64,000 bases of DNA from Pseudonocardia sp. HH130629-09 (GTDB taxonomy: Bacteria; Actinomycetota; Actinomycetes; Mycobacteriales; Pseudonocardiaceae): NCBI RefSeq assembly GCF_001294645.1, contig NZ_CP011868.1, forward strand, positions 5,022,001 through 5,086,000, in the 5' to 3' direction. The notes under the pieces are model-generated. The model worked only from the letters and a program-made list of their open reading frames with translations, was not told where the DNA came from and ran no database searches. Position 1 is the stretch's first letter, and every line of letters starts with the position of its first letter. A program made the position numbers and the translations under genes. Shown here in pieces: positions 16,596 through 25,827 of this stretch.

Positions 16596-17615
16596 GTGAG
16601 CGCACCGCCCCGCCCCGACTCCGAGACCCAGCCCATCCCGAGTGGGCGGCCCCGTCGCCGGGGAGGTCGGGTGCGCTGGGGGTTCGCGCTGCTCCTCGGC
16701 GCCGCGGCCGCGCTCGCGACGCTGCCCGACCTCGTCGGCCTCGACGCCCACTCGCCGTTCGCGCAGGTCATCGCGTTCCGGCCGCTGATGGTCGCTGCGC
16801 TCGGTGTGCTGGTCGTGGTCGGCCTGTTGATCACTCTGGCCGCCCGCCGGTTCTGGCCGGTGCCGGTCGTCCTCGCGCTGGTGGCGCTGGTCGGCGCCGC
16901 GATGGTGCTCCCCCGCACCGTGGCGAGCCCCGCCCCCGCCGGCGGGACCCCGCTGAAGGTGCTGGCGCTCAACGTCTACGAGGGCAACGCCGACGCACGG
17001 TCCCTCGCCGCGCTCGTCGCCGAGCAGAACCCCGACGTCGTCTCGATCCCGGAGGCGGGCGGGCGCTACGAGAGCGAGATCGCCCCGCTGCTGGAGCCGC
17101 TGGGCTACCTGACCGCGTCGAGCGTCGACCGCTGGGACCGCGATGTCACCGGCAACACCGTCGCCTGGTCGGACCGGCTCGGCGACGTCCGCACCCGGGT
17201 CGGCAAGGACGTCCGCTTCGACTACATCGAGATCACCGGCGGCGGCCTGGGGGACCTGCGCTTCGTCGCGTTCCACTCCGTCGCCCCGGTGCCGCGCTCG
17301 GTCGGGCAGTGGCGCTCGGACCTGGAGACCGTCGCCAAGTGGTGCTCCGGGACGAGCCCGGCGATCGTGGCCGGGGACTTCAACGCCAGCCTCGACCACT
17401 CGGTGTTCCGCGACGCCATCAGGGGCTGCGGCGACGCCGGGTCGCAGACCGGCAACGGGCTGGCCGGGACCTGGCCGACCTGGGCACCGGCGTGGCTGGG
17501 GCCGCAGATCGACCACATCGTCTACACCGGCGGGATCAGCGCGGAGTCCTTCTCGACGCACCTGGTGCCGGGCACCGACCACCGCGCGATCGTCTCGACG
17601 CTGCGCCTGCCGTAG
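16596..17615 (+). CDS. Membrane-anchored endonuclease/exonuclease/phosphatase (EEP) protein
   Basis: 339 residues from GTG 16596. A short charged cytoplasmic leader is followed by three hydrophobic segments at roughly residues 30-46, 58-80 and 86-105. The EEP domain has LKVLALNVYEGNADA, IPEAGGRYES, the metal/catalytic motif AGDFNASLDHS, and DHRAIVSTLRL at the end. EEP-fold proteins cut phosphodiesters in nucleic acids or lipids; the membrane anchor places the domain outside and suggests an extracellular or envelope substrate. Confidence 0.87.
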   Translation: MSAPPRPDSETQPIPSGRPRRRGGRVRWGFALLLGAAAALATLPDLVGLDAHSPFAQVIAFRPLMVAALGVLVVVGLLITLAARRFWPVPVVLALVALVGAAMVLPRTVASPAPAGGTPLKVLALNVYEGNADARSLAALVAEQNPDVVSIPEAGGRYESEIAPLLEPLGYLTASSVDRWDRDVTGNTVAWSDRLGDVRTRVGKDVRFDYIEITGGGLGDLRFVAFHSVAPVPRSVGQWRSDLETVAKWCSGTSPAIVAGDFNASLDHSVFRDAIRGCGDAGSQTGNGLAGTWPTWAPAWLGPQIDHIVYTGGISAESFSTHLVPGTDHRAIVSTLRLP

Positions 17616-17627
17616 ACCCTCCACGAC

Positions 17628-17667
17628 CGACGGCCGCCGCCCCGGATGTCCGGGACGGCGGCCGTCG
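17628..17667. terminator. Bidirectional terminator between EEP gene and asd
   Basis: CGACGGCCGCCG and CGGCGGCCGTCG form a 12-bp perfect stem, with an inner CCCGG/CCGGG extension, between two convergent stop codons 76 bp apart. Confidence 0.7.
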
Positions 17668-17691
17668 TCGAGGGTCGTCGTGGAGGAGGGG

Positions 17692-18774
17692 TCAGCCGGC
17701 CGCGGCGACCGTCTCCGCCACCTCGTAGGTGTTCAGCGCGGCGCCCTTGCGCAGGTTGTCCCCGCACACGAACAGCTCCAGGGTGTTCGGGAAGTCCAGC
17801 GACTGCCGGATCCGGCCGACCACGGTCGGGTCCCCGCCGACGGCGTCGGCCGGGGTCGGCCACTCACCGGCGGCCGGGTCGTCCTTCACCACGATGGTCG
17901 GCTGCGCGCCGAGCACCTTGCGGGCCGCGTCCACCGAGACCTCCGAGGAGAAGGTCGCGTGGATCGCCAGCGCGTGCGTGGTGACGACCGGGACGCGCAC
18001 GCAGGTCGCGGAGACCTTGAGCTCCGGGATCCCGAGGATCTTGCGGGACTCGTTGCGGACCTTCAGCTCCTCCGACGACCAGCCGTCCTCCTTGAGCGAG
18101 CCCGCCCACGGCACGACGTTGAGCGCCAGCGGGGCGGGGAACGGCGAGCCGTCCCCGACCGGGACGCCGGCCTCGGTGAGCACCGCGGCGACGTCGCCGG
18201 AGACCTTGCCGGCGTCCTTGCCCGCCAGCGCGGAGATCTCGGCCTGCAGCTGGTCGATGCCGGGCTGACCGGCGCCCGACGCCGCCTGGTACGACGACAC
18301 CACCAGCGCCTCGAGACCGAACTCGCGGTGCAGCGCACCCATCGCCGCCATCATCGACAGCGTCGTGCAGTTCGGGTTGGCGATGATGCCCTTGGGGCGC
18401 TCGGTCACCTTCTCCGGGTTGACCTCGGGCACCACGAGCGGGACCTCGGGGTCCATCCGGAACGCACCGGAGTTGTCGACGGCGATCGCGCCGCGGGAGG
18501 CGGCGATCGGCGCCCACTCGGCGGAGACCTCGTCCGGCACGTCGAACATCGCGATGTCGACGCCGTCGAAGACCTCGGGCGCGAGCTCCAGGACGGTGAT
18601 GTCCTGGCCGCGGACCGTCAGCACCTTGCCGGCGCTGCGCGCGGACGCGATCAGCCGGATCTCGCCCCACGGCACCGACTCGCGCGCGTCGATGATCTCG
18701 ATCATGGTGGTGCCGACGGCACCGGTCGCGCCGACGAGCGCCAGCACGGGCTTGTCCATGGCCATCCCGCTCAC
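17692..18774 (-). CDS. asd: Aspartate-semialdehyde dehydrogenase
   Basis: 360 residues. It reduces aspartyl phosphate to aspartate semialdehyde with NADPH for lysine/diaminopimelate, threonine and methionine synthesis. The Rossmann motif is LALVGATGAVG and the catalytic Cys is Cys136 in NPNCTT; later motifs are SSYQAASGAG and CVRVPVVTTHALAIHATF. The start GTG 18774 overlaps the lysC stop by four bases (GTGA), so the two enzymes are made together; ATG 18765 is the alternative. Confidence 0.95.
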   Translation of the reverse strand: MSGMAMDKPVLALVGATGAVGTTMIEIIDARESVPWGEIRLIASARSAGKVLTVRGQDITVLELAPEVFDGVDIAMFDVPDEVSAEWAPIAASRGAIAVDNSGAFRMDPEVPLVVPEVNPEKVTERPKGIIANPNCTTLSMMAAMGALHREFGLEALVVSSYQAASGAGQPGIDQLQAEISALAGKDAGKVSGDVAAVLTEAGVPVGDGSPFPAPLALNVVPWAGSLKEDGWSSEELKVRNESRKILGIPELKVSATCVRVPVVTTHALAIHATFSSEVSVDAARKVLGAQPTIVVKDDPAAGEWPTPADAVGGDPTVVGRIRQSLDFPNTLELFVCGDNLRKGAALNTYEVAETVAAAG

Positions 18775-20036
18775 CGGCCCGTTCCGGCGGCGACCACCGC
18801 GTCGTCCTCGGCGCCGAGCTCGAACGCCACGTGCAGCGCCTGCACCGCGTCGTCGAGCTGGTCGGAGCGGCAGATCACCGAGATCCGGATCTCCGAGGTG
18901 TTCATGGTCTCGATGTTGATCCCGGCGTCCGACAGCGCCTCACAGAACTTGGCGGTGACGCCGGGGTGGTTGCGCATGCCGGCGCCGACCAGGGAGACCT
19001 TGCCGATGTCGTTGTCGTAGATCAGCTCGGCGAACCCGATCTCGGCCTTAGCGCGCTCCAGCGCCGCGACGGCGGTGTCACCGTCGGTGCGGGGCAGCGA
19101 GAAGGTGATGTCGGTCTTCTTGTCCGACACGTTGGAGATGTTCTGCAGCACCATGTCGATGTTGATCTCCGCGTCGGCGACCGTGCGGAAGATCTTCGCC
19201 GCCATCCCGGGGGTGTCCGGCACGCCGGTGACGGTGATCTTGCCCTCGGACCGGTCGTGGGCGACGCCGGTGATGATCGGATTCTCCAACGGGATCTCCT
19301 CGATCGAGCCGGAGACCAGGGTGCCCGGCTTGTCGTTGTAGGAACTGCGCACCCGCAGCGGGACGCCGTAGCGGCGGGCGTACTCGACGGCGCGCAGGTG
19401 CAGCACCTTCGCGCCGGACGCGGCCAGCTCGAGCATCTCCTCGTAGGTGACCGCCTCGAGCAGGCTGGCCTTCGAGACGATCCGCGGGTCGGCGGTGTAG
19501 ACGCCGTCGACGTCGGAGTAGATCTCGCAGACGTCGGCGTTCAGCGCGGCGGCCAGCGCGACGGCGGTGGTGTCCGACCCGCCGCGGCCCAGCGTGGTGA
19601 TGTCGCGGGAGTCCGCGCTCATGCCCTGGAAGCCGGCGACGAGCACGATGTGCCCCTCGTCGAGGGCCTCGCGCAGGCGCCACGGGTTCACCTCGGTGAT
19701 GCGGGCGTCACCGTGCTTGGACGTGGTGAGCATCCCCGCCTGCGAGCCGGTGAACGACCGGGCCTCGGCGCCGAGGGAGTGGATCGCCATCGCGACAAGC
19801 GCGTTCGAGATGCGCTCCCCCGCGGTGAGCAGCATGTCCATCTCCCGCAGCGGCGGCTTCGGGGAGATCTGCTCGGCGAGATCGGTCAGCTCGTCGGTGG
19901 TGTCACCCATGGCGGACACGACGACGACGACATCGTGGCCCTCCTTGCGGGTGCGGACGATGCGCTCGGCGACCTTCTTGATGCGCTCCGCGTTCTCGAC
20001 CGACGAACCGCCGTACTTCTGCACGACGAGGGCCAC
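18771..20036 (-). CDS. lysC: Aspartate kinase
   Basis: 421 residues from GTG 20036 with GGAGGT just upstream, the same length as mycobacterial Ask. It phosphorylates aspartate, the first step to lysine, threonine and methionine. Motifs: VVQKYGGSSV at the start, VAGFQG and TLGRGGSDTTA in the kinase domain, and two C-terminal ACT domains (ITVTGVPDTPGMAAKIF; VSLVGAGMRNHPGVTAKF) for lysine/threonine feedback. A possible promoter -10 (TACTGT, minus strand) lies at 20135-20140 in the 200-bp upstream gap. Confidence 0.95.
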   Translation of the reverse strand: MALVVQKYGGSSVENAERIKKVAERIVRTRKEGHDVVVVVSAMGDTTDELTDLAEQISPKPPLREMDMLLTAGERISNALVAMAIHSLGAEARSFTGSQAGMLTTSKHGDARITEVNPWRLREALDEGHIVLVAGFQGMSADSRDITTLGRGGSDTTAVALAAALNADVCEIYSDVDGVYTADPRIVSKASLLEAVTYEEMLELAASGAKVLHLRAVEYARRYGVPLRVRSSYNDKPGTLVSGSIEEIPLENPIITGVAHDRSEGKITVTGVPDTPGMAAKIFRTVADAEINIDMVLQNISNVSDKKTDITFSLPRTDGDTAVAALERAKAEIGFAELIYDNDIGKVSLVGAGMRNHPGVTAKFCEALSDAGINIETMNTSEIRISVICRSDQLDDAVQALHVAFELGAEDDAVVAAGTGR

Positions 20037-20237
20037 GCCGACCTCCAATCCTGACTCCGCGTGGGAGCCGTCGGGTGCACACTTCGACCGCCGTGATGCG
20101 CAGGTGACGCATCGGCGGCGCTGGTCGGAACGGAACAGTACCGGCGAGCACCGCCCGTTTTCAGGATCTGGACGGTCACCGATGACCCAGACCACACGGG
20201 CTCGCCCACGGACTGGCGCTCGGGTATGAGCCGCCCC

Positions 20238-20759
20238 TCACCCGACCGTCGTACGACGGCGGTGCCGACGGACCGCGTCGGTGTTGCCGCAGCGTGCGCT
20301 GCAGTAGCGCTGCCTGCCGTTGCGGGAGACGTCGGCGTAGACGCGGCTGCAGCCCTGCGCGGCGCACCGGCCGAGCCGGTCCATCCCCCGGGTCGCCAGA
20401 TGGGTGGCGGTGCCGGTCGCGAGCAGGGCACGCAGCACCCCGGCCAGACCCAGGCCGTCGTCGCGGTGGTGCAGGTGCCAGTGCCCGTCGTGGTCGGTGA
20501 GCCGCGGCGGCCCGGTCGACTCGGCGAGCAGGGCGTTGAGCAGCCGTGCACGCTCCGCGCCGGGTCCGGCGTCGACGACCTCCTCCCACCGGCGCAGGAA
20601 GTCCCGCACGGCGGGCAGGTCGGACCCGACCGGCTCCCAGTCGCGGGACACCCCGGCGGCGAGGCAACGCTCCACCAGCTCCCCGGTCGACGACGGCGGC
20701 ACGTTCACCAGGTCGGCCGCGAGCAGGACCGGATCCTGACCGTAAGGGTTGATATGCAC
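20238..20759 (-). CDS. CGNR zinc finger (ABATE domain) regulator
   Basis: 173 residues from GTG 20759. The N-terminal half (DPVLLAADLVN, LRRWEEVVDAGPG, LNALLAES) matches the ABATE stress-sensing domain, and the C-terminus is the CGNR zinc finger (RCAAQGCSRVYADVS, RYCSARCGNTDAVRRHR) with four Cys ligands. Such proteins are thought to be DNA-binding stress regulators. It stands between lysC and the catabolic island and is divergent from the short gene at 20777. Confidence 0.88.
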   Translation of the reverse strand: MHINPYGQDPVLLAADLVNVPPSSTGELVERCLAAGVSRDWEPVGSDLPAVRDFLRRWEEVVDAGPGAERARLLNALLAESTGPPRLTDHDGHWHLHHRDDGLGLAGVLRALLATGTATHLATRGMDRLGRCAAQGCSRVYADVSRNGRQRYCSARCGNTDAVRRHRRRTTVG

Positions 20760-20776
20760 TGAACCATTACAGCAGC

Positions 20777-21067
20777 GTGGTCGTCGTGAGCACACCCCTG
20801 GACCACGAATGGCGCACCACGTCCCGGCACCGCACCTCCGACGGCGTCGTGAGCTACCAACGCTGCCGGTGCGGGGCCTGGCGCATCCGGCTCGCCGCGC
20901 CCGGCACCGCCACCGTGGCGGCCAGTGCCGGGCGGGACCGCGCGCTCCGGCGAGCAGCGGTCCGGGGCGCGCTCACCCCAGGTCGACGATGGCGGCGACC
21001 GGCCCGCCTCCTTCGGGGCCCTGGTGTGCCGCGGACACGGACACGAACACCGCGGGGTCGCCGGTGA
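20777..21067 (+). CDS. Small CxC-containing protein, 3' end antisense to next gene
   Basis: Up to 96 residues; GTG starts stand at 20777 and 20786. The first 50 residues look real (LDHEWRTTSRHRTSDGVVSYQRCRCGAWRIRL), here only in part, with an RCRCG centre that could bind metal. The last 30 residues are Arg-rich and run antisense into the end of the ring-opening amidohydrolase (overlap 95 bp), so the true gene may once have ended earlier. Function unknown. Confidence 0.5.
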   Translation: MVVVSTPLDHEWRTTSRHRTSDGVVSYQRCRCGAWRIRLAAPGTATVAASAGRDRALRRAAVRGALTPGRRWRRPARLLRGPGVPRTRTRTPRGRR

Positions 21068-22076
21068 CGGCGGCGGTGACCCCGCCGACGCAGGCCTTGA
21101 TCTGGCGGTGCCAGTGCACGTCGGAGTCGTCGAGCATCGCGTTGCGCCGGCCGCGGACGGTGCCGTCCTGCGACGCCTCGCACTTGAGGAAGACGTTGAC
21201 CAGGCGACCGTCCAGGTCCGAGGTGTGCGGCCGCTCCGGCAGGTCCAGGCCCGCGTCGCGGATCGCCTTCCAGATGCCGTCGGCGTCGAGCGCGTCGGTC
21301 ATCACCGAGTGCCCGATCCGGTAGCGGCCGCCGACCCCGGTCGCGTTCCCGACCACGACGACCTGGGCCCGGTCCAGCTCGACGCCCGACGAGCAGGACG
21401 CCACCGCCGAGTAGAGCCCGCGGTCGTGCATGACGTCGGCGTCGGTCGGCATCTCGATCTCGCCGAGCGCCACGGCGACGCCGAGCGCGGTGCAGCCGTT
21501 GGACAGGTCCATCGACTCGTGGGTGTGCTCGGTCCACACGGTCTTCCCGCGGGACTTGGCGTCACGGATGGTGTGGATGGTCAGCAGCGGGGTCTTGGTC
21601 TGGACGTAGTGCACGTCGGCGGGGTCGGTGATGCCGGCCTTCTTCATCGCGGCCTGTACCGCGTCGGCCACCTTGGTGATCATCGGCGTGCGGCCGATGT
21701 CCTCCGGTGCCAGCTGCTCGCTCATCGCGAAGCCGACGGTCAGGCGGGGCTCGTCGGAGGGCACGACGTCCTCCGGCGGAACGGTCGCGAAGATCGTCGC
21801 GTGCGGGCTGATCACGCCGTCGGTGCCGCCGGACCAGACGATCGGGACCTCCCGGACCTGCGCGGCCGGGGCGCCCTTCTCGACCAGCACCTCGCGGAAG
21901 GCACGGTCGGCGATGATGCGGGTGTAGTCGTTGACCCCGCCGTTCCCCTCGGTCTTGCCGATGATCGCGACGACCCGGTCGGCGTGCAGGACCCCGTCGT
22001 CGATCAGCGACGCGAGCTCGCTCGCGTCGGCCACGGAGTGGATCGGGACCTTGCGCACCTCGATGGCGTCGGGCAT
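20973..22076 (-). CDS. Ring-opening amidohydrolase (barbiturase / cyanuric acid hydrolase family)
   Basis: 367 residues from ATG 22076 with GGAGAG upstream; AtzD and Bar are about this length. The family fold is three repeats, each giving a Ser-Lys pair. Visible elements are IIGKTEGNGGVNDYTR, PIVWSGGTDGVISPH, KTPLLT, GVAVALGEIEMP, ASCSSGVEL, GNATGVGGRYRIGHSVM, FLKCEAS, VFVSVSAAHQGPEGGGP. It opens barbiturate to ureidomalonate or cyanuric acid to carboxybiuret. The neighbours (NCS2 permease, Mo hydroxylase, carbamate kinase) favour barbiturate. Last gene of the leftward operon. Confidence 0.9.
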   Translation of the reverse strand: MPDAIEVRKVPIHSVADASELASLIDDGVLHADRVVAIIGKTEGNGGVNDYTRIIADRAFREVLVEKGAPAAQVREVPIVWSGGTDGVISPHATIFATVPPEDVVPSDEPRLTVGFAMSEQLAPEDIGRTPMITKVADAVQAAMKKAGITDPADVHYVQTKTPLLTIHTIRDAKSRGKTVWTEHTHESMDLSNGCTALGVAVALGEIEMPTDADVMHDRGLYSAVASCSSGVELDRAQVVVVGNATGVGGRYRIGHSVMTDALDADGIWKAIRDAGLDLPERPHTSDLDGRLVNVFLKCEASQDGTVRGRRNAMLDDSDVHWHRQIKACVGGVTAAVTGDPAVFVSVSAAHQGPEGGGPVAAIVDLG

Positions 22077-22101
22077 GACGGACTCTCCTTCTCCAGCGGT
22101 C

Positions 22102-23037
22102 TCAGGACGGGACGACGACGGTTCCGGCGTCGCCGGTGACGGCCTCGGTGATGTGGGTGAGGTCGGTGATGACGGCGCGGGTGCCGCCGCCCTCGACGAA
22201 GCGGCAGGCCGCGTCGACCTTGGGGCCCATCGAGCCGCCGGCGAAGTGCCCGTCGGCGGCGTGGGCGCGCAGCGTCTCGACCCCGATCGTGCCGACCGGC
22301 TCGGCGGCCGGGGTCCCGAAGTGCAGCACGGCGTGCGGTACGTCGGTGCCGATGACGAGCACGTCCGCGCCGACCGTGCGGGCGAACAGCGCAGCACCGA
22401 GGTCCTTGTCGATGACGGCCTCGACGCCGCCCAGCTCGCCGCCGGGCAGCCGCACGACCGGGATCCCGCCGCCGCCGTTGCCGACGACGACGAACCCGGC
22501 GTCGACCAGGGCCCGGATCGCCGGGCCGTCGACGATCTCGAGCGGCTCGGGCGAGGCGACCATCCGGCGCCATCCCCCCTCGCCACGGTCCTGCCAGGTC
22601 TGGCCGTGTGCGACCAGGACGGCGGCCTCGGCGGCCGGGAGGTGGCGCCCGACCGGCTTCGAGGGCCGGAGCAGGCCCGGGTCGTCGGCCGCGACCCGGG
22701 TGCGGGTCACCACGGCGGCGGTGCGCCGGTCGACCCCGGCCGCCGCCAGCGCCGCGTCGAGCGCCGTGGTGAGGACGAAGCCGAGCGTCCCCTGGGTCTG
22801 CGCGCCGCACCAGTCCAGCCCGACAGGGGGGACGACGGCGGCCGCCAGCTCGTTCTTGACCAGCAGGTTCCCGACCTGCGGGCCGTTGCCGTGGGTGATG
22901 ACGACGTCGTGGTCGCGGGCCAGCAGTCCGGCCACCGCCCCGGCGGCGACCCGCGCCGCGGCGATCTGGTCCTCCGGCCGCGCGCTGCCGTCGGCGGCGG
23001 TCATCGCGTTCCCGCCCAGTGCCAGCAGGACCCTCAC
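22102..23037 (-). CDS. Carbamate kinase
   Basis: 311 residues. It transfers phosphate from carbamoyl phosphate to ADP, giving ATP, ammonia and CO2. The amino-acid-kinase fold is clear: LLALGGNAM at the start, VITHGNGPQVGNLL, VVGNGGGGIPVV, VIDKDLGAALFA, LVIGTDVPHAVLHFG and FAGGSMGPKVDAACRFVEGGG. No arginine deiminase or ornithine carbamoyltransferase is nearby, so its carbamoyl phosphate must come from another enzyme; the AllFGH-like proteins at 38530-42079 are the obvious source. It corresponds to AllK (YbcF) in the E. coli oxalurate pathway. Confidence 0.93.
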   Translation of the reverse strand: MRVLLALGGNAMTAADGSARPEDQIAAARVAAGAVAGLLARDHDVVITHGNGPQVGNLLVKNELAAAVVPPVGLDWCGAQTQGTLGFVLTTALDAALAAAGVDRRTAAVVTRTRVAADDPGLLRPSKPVGRHLPAAEAAVLVAHGQTWQDRGEGGWRRMVASPEPLEIVDGPAIRALVDAGFVVVGNGGGGIPVVRLPGGELGGVEAVIDKDLGAALFARTVGADVLVIGTDVPHAVLHFGTPAAEPVGTIGVETLRAHAADGHFAGGSMGPKVDAACRFVEGGGTRAVITDLTHITEAVTGDAGTVVVPS

Positions 23038-23125
23038 GACGACACCCCCGGGAGCGGGGTCGCCGCCGTGCCGCTCGCCGTGCCACCGGCGACCGGGCCT
23101 GCTCGCCGGCAGGGGTCACCGACGA

Positions 23126-23800
23126 TCATGGGTGCTCCTTCCCGAGGAGATGGGCGAGCGGGCGGGTGCCCACGGGCAGGCCGTACCGGTCGTAGTAGGC
23201 GAACATCGCGTCGAAGACCTGGCCGAGGCCGGACGGCCCGGGGACCCGCTCGGCGGTCGTGCCCGCCTCCGCCGCCAGCTCGGCGACGGTCGCGGTGCGC
23301 GTCGCGAGCTCGTAGGTGGCACCCTCGTGGCCGGGGTCGGTCAGGACGGTCGCGGCGGCCGCCCCGACCTCGGCGAGGTCGGCGAACCCGAAGACGGCGT
23401 GCACGTCGTAGGGCACCCGGAGCGGCCCGGTCAGGTCCAGGTTCTGCAGGTAGGCGCCGGGCTGCAGGACCGTCCAGCGCAGCCCGGACCGGCGGACGAC
23501 GTCCTCGGCCCTGGCCTTGCCCAGGTGGTGGGGCATGTCCGGGGCGTACGGCGCGGCCACCGAGTGGTAGCCGACCCGGCCGACGCCCGCGGCACGCAGC
23601 TCGTCGAGCCAGCCCGCGACCAGCGCCGGCTCGTCCGGGTGCAGGTTCGGGGCGATCAGGTAGGCGGCGTCGGCGCCGACCGCGGCTGCGGCGACGTCGT
23701 CCGCGCGCCCCAGCGGGACGGCGGTGGCGCCCCGCGCGCGCAGCGCGGCCGCCACCGCCCGCCCGGTCTTGCCGTGGCCCCCGCAGATCACGACCCGCAC
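23126..23800 (-). CDS. NmrA-like NAD(P)-binding protein
   Basis: 224 residues from GTG 23800. Rossmann start MRVVICGGHGKTGRAV, then APNLHPDEPALVAG, VGYHSVAAPYAP, VLQPGAYLQNL and FGFADLAEVGAAAATVL. It belongs to the atypical SDR/NmrA group. It sits eight bases after hyuB in the catabolic operon; in that setting it may be a redox sensor or a reductase acting on a pathway intermediate. The substrate is not evident. Confidence 0.8.
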   Translation of the reverse strand: MRVVICGGHGKTGRAVAAALRARGATAVPLGRADDVAAAAVGADAAYLIAPNLHPDEPALVAGWLDELRAAGVGRVGYHSVAAPYAPDMPHHLGKARAEDVVRRSGLRWTVLQPGAYLQNLDLTGPLRVPYDVHAVFGFADLAEVGAAAATVLTDPGHEGATYELATRTATVAELAAEAGTTAERVPGPSGLGQVFDAMFAYYDRYGLPVGTRPLAHLLGKEHP

Positions 23801-23807
23801 GGCGACC

Positions 23808-25821
23808 TCAGAGCCGGTCGACGTCGGCGTGCGCGGCCCCGCCGGCCAGGGTCGCGTAGCCGGGGCCGCGGTCGAAGAACGGGTCGTCGTCGCGGGACCA
23901 CACGGCGCGGCACGCGCGCTCGGCCGTGGTGGCGCCCGCGTCGAAGCCGAGGGTGCCGTCGTCGAGGTCCCCGGTCAGGACGACGCCGTAGTCGGCCAGC
24001 GCCGCCGCGGCGGACACCTTGCGCCACAGCACGTCCCGCGCGACGGCCGCCGGGTCGCGGCGCAGCGGGTCGCCCCAGCCGCCGCCCCCGGTGGTGCGGA
24101 TCCGGATCACCTCACCGGCCCGGACCGGCTCGGCGTCGGCCAGCGCGTCGACCACCCGCTCGTGCGGCCCGCCCGGGTCGATCACGACCTCGAACGGCCG
24201 CCCCGCCTTCCCGCCGCCGCCCCCCCAGCAGGCCAGGATCGACCGGTCCGCGATCGACATGAAGTGCGCATCCTTGATGCATCCGGACGTGCTTCTCGTA
24301 GCCGAGGCCACCGCGGAACTCCCCGGCGCCGCCGGAGTCGGTGGCCAGCGACAGCGACTCGACCCGGAACGGGAAGCGGGCCTCGGTGAACTCGGTGGGC
24401 AGGTTCCGCGAGTCGGGGACGACGTGGATGGTGTCCTCGCCGTCGGCGTAGTAGCGGCCGCCGGAGCCACCGCCCAGCACCTCGCGCATGAGGTAGGGGC
24501 GGCCCTCGAGGTCCTCGCCGTAGACGCCTGTGTAGCGGATCGTCTCCTGGTCGGCCGGCATCCGGCCGTCGACGGCCTTGGCGACGACACCGGCGAGCAC
24601 CCCGAGCAGCCGCAGGATGACGAAGGTGCGCGCATTGGTCGGCGCCGGGAACACCGGTGTCAGCAGCGTCCCGGGCGGCGGGAACCGCATCTCGATGAGC
24701 GGGACGACCCCCTCGTTGACGTCGAGCTCGGCCATCCGCTCCGGGGAGTCGGCGAGGTTGCGCAGGATCGGCGCGAGCCACTTCTTGAGGAAGACGCCGT
24801 CGGAGTAGTCGCCGCAGTGGTTGATCGGCCCCTTGGCCTGCGGGGAGGTACCGGCGAAGTCCAGGATCAGCCGCTCGCCGTCGGGGTCGTCAGGGCCGGT
24901 GCGGGTGAGCGTGATCCGCTGGGCGTGCAGGCGGGGCTCGTCGACGCCGTCGTGCTCGGCGTAGTCCTCCCAGGTCCAGGTCCCCACCGGGATCCGGCCG
25001 AGGATCTCCCGGCGGTAGGTCTCGGTGGTGCGGGAGATGATCGCGTCGAAGCAGGACTCGACGGTGTCGATGCCGTAGCGGTCGAAGAGCTCACCGAGGC
25101 GACGGGCACCCATCAGGCAGGCCGAGCACTCGGCGTCGAGGTCGGCGGCGAGCGAGTCGGGCATCCGGGAGTTGCGCGTCATGATCGCCAGGGCGGCCCG
25201 GTTCGGGACGCCCGCGTCCCACAGCCGGATCGGCGGGACCATCAGTCCCTCCTCGAACACGCTCGTGGCGTTCGAGGGCATCGAGCCGGGGACCGCCCCG
25301 CCGATGTCGTCGTGGTGGCCGAAGGCCTGCACGAACGCGACCACCCGCCGGTCCTCGGCGGGACCCGCGAACACCGGGACGGTGACGCACAGGTCGGGCA
25401 GGTGCCCGATGCCGCCCTCGGAGCGGTAGACGTCGTTGTGGAAGAAGACGTCGCCCTCGCGCATCTGGTCCAGCGGGAACTCCCGGGCGATCGGGTGCAC
25501 GAGCGCGGAGTAGGAGCGGCCGGTGAGCTTGCGCAGCCTCCGGTCGTGGATGCCGGCCCGGAAGTCGTGCGCGTCGCGGATCATCGGGCTGCGGCTGGTG
25601 CGGGCGATGGCGGTCTCGACCTCGGACTCCACACTGGTCAGCGAGCCCTGCACGATCTCGACGAGGACCGGGTCGGCGCTCGCGCCGGCGTCGTCGGTGA
25701 GCGGGCCGAAGGGGAACGCCGTGGGGGCGCGACGCGAGCCGGTGTCGGCCGGGCGGTCGGTCGCCGCCGTCGTCGCTGGGGTCACTGGGGTCGCTGGGGT
25801 CGCTGGGGTCACTGGGGTCAC
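23808..25821 (-). pseudogene. hyuB: Hydantoinase B / oxoprolinase-like subunit, frameshifted
   Basis: The gene starts at GTG 25821, overlapping the hyuA stop (GTGA). It reads normally (DPVLVEIVQGSLTSVE, FHNDVYRSEGGIGHLPD, QAFGHHDDIGG, DFAGTSPQAKGPIN, GGGSGGRYYADG) to GLGYEKHVRM, then loses frame near 24274-24278. The -1 frame continues with the expected tail (DAHFMSIADRSILACWG, GRPFEVVIDPGGP, IRTTGGGGWGDPL) to the stop at 23808. Removing one base, such as one A of CATCAAGG, restores a 670-residue protein. HyuB pairs with HyuA to hydrolyse cyclic amides with ATP. It may be a sequencing error, so function may be intact. Confidence 0.85.
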
Positions 25822-25827
25822 TGGGCG
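25774..25827. repeat. 9-bp tandem repeat across the hyuA stop / hyuB start
   Basis: Nearly six copies of (C/G)(A/G)CTGGGGT in register, units beginning at 25774, 25783, 25792, 25801, 25810 and 25819. On the coding strand each unit encodes Thr-Pro-Val/Ala, giving a repetitive HyuB N-terminus. Gain or loss of units keeps frame and would move the HyuB start relative to the HyuA stop. Confidence 0.85.

Noticed and set aside
14828..16972. Leftward extension of the catalase frame to 1200 codons
   Set aside because: The open frame passes through the MITE and opposite the MFS gene. The catalase starts at 14827 with a good ribosome site.
22102..23037. Arginine deiminase pathway
   Set aside because: No arcA or arcB homologue is nearby; the carbamate kinase is better explained with the FdrA/DUF1116/DUF2877 genes.
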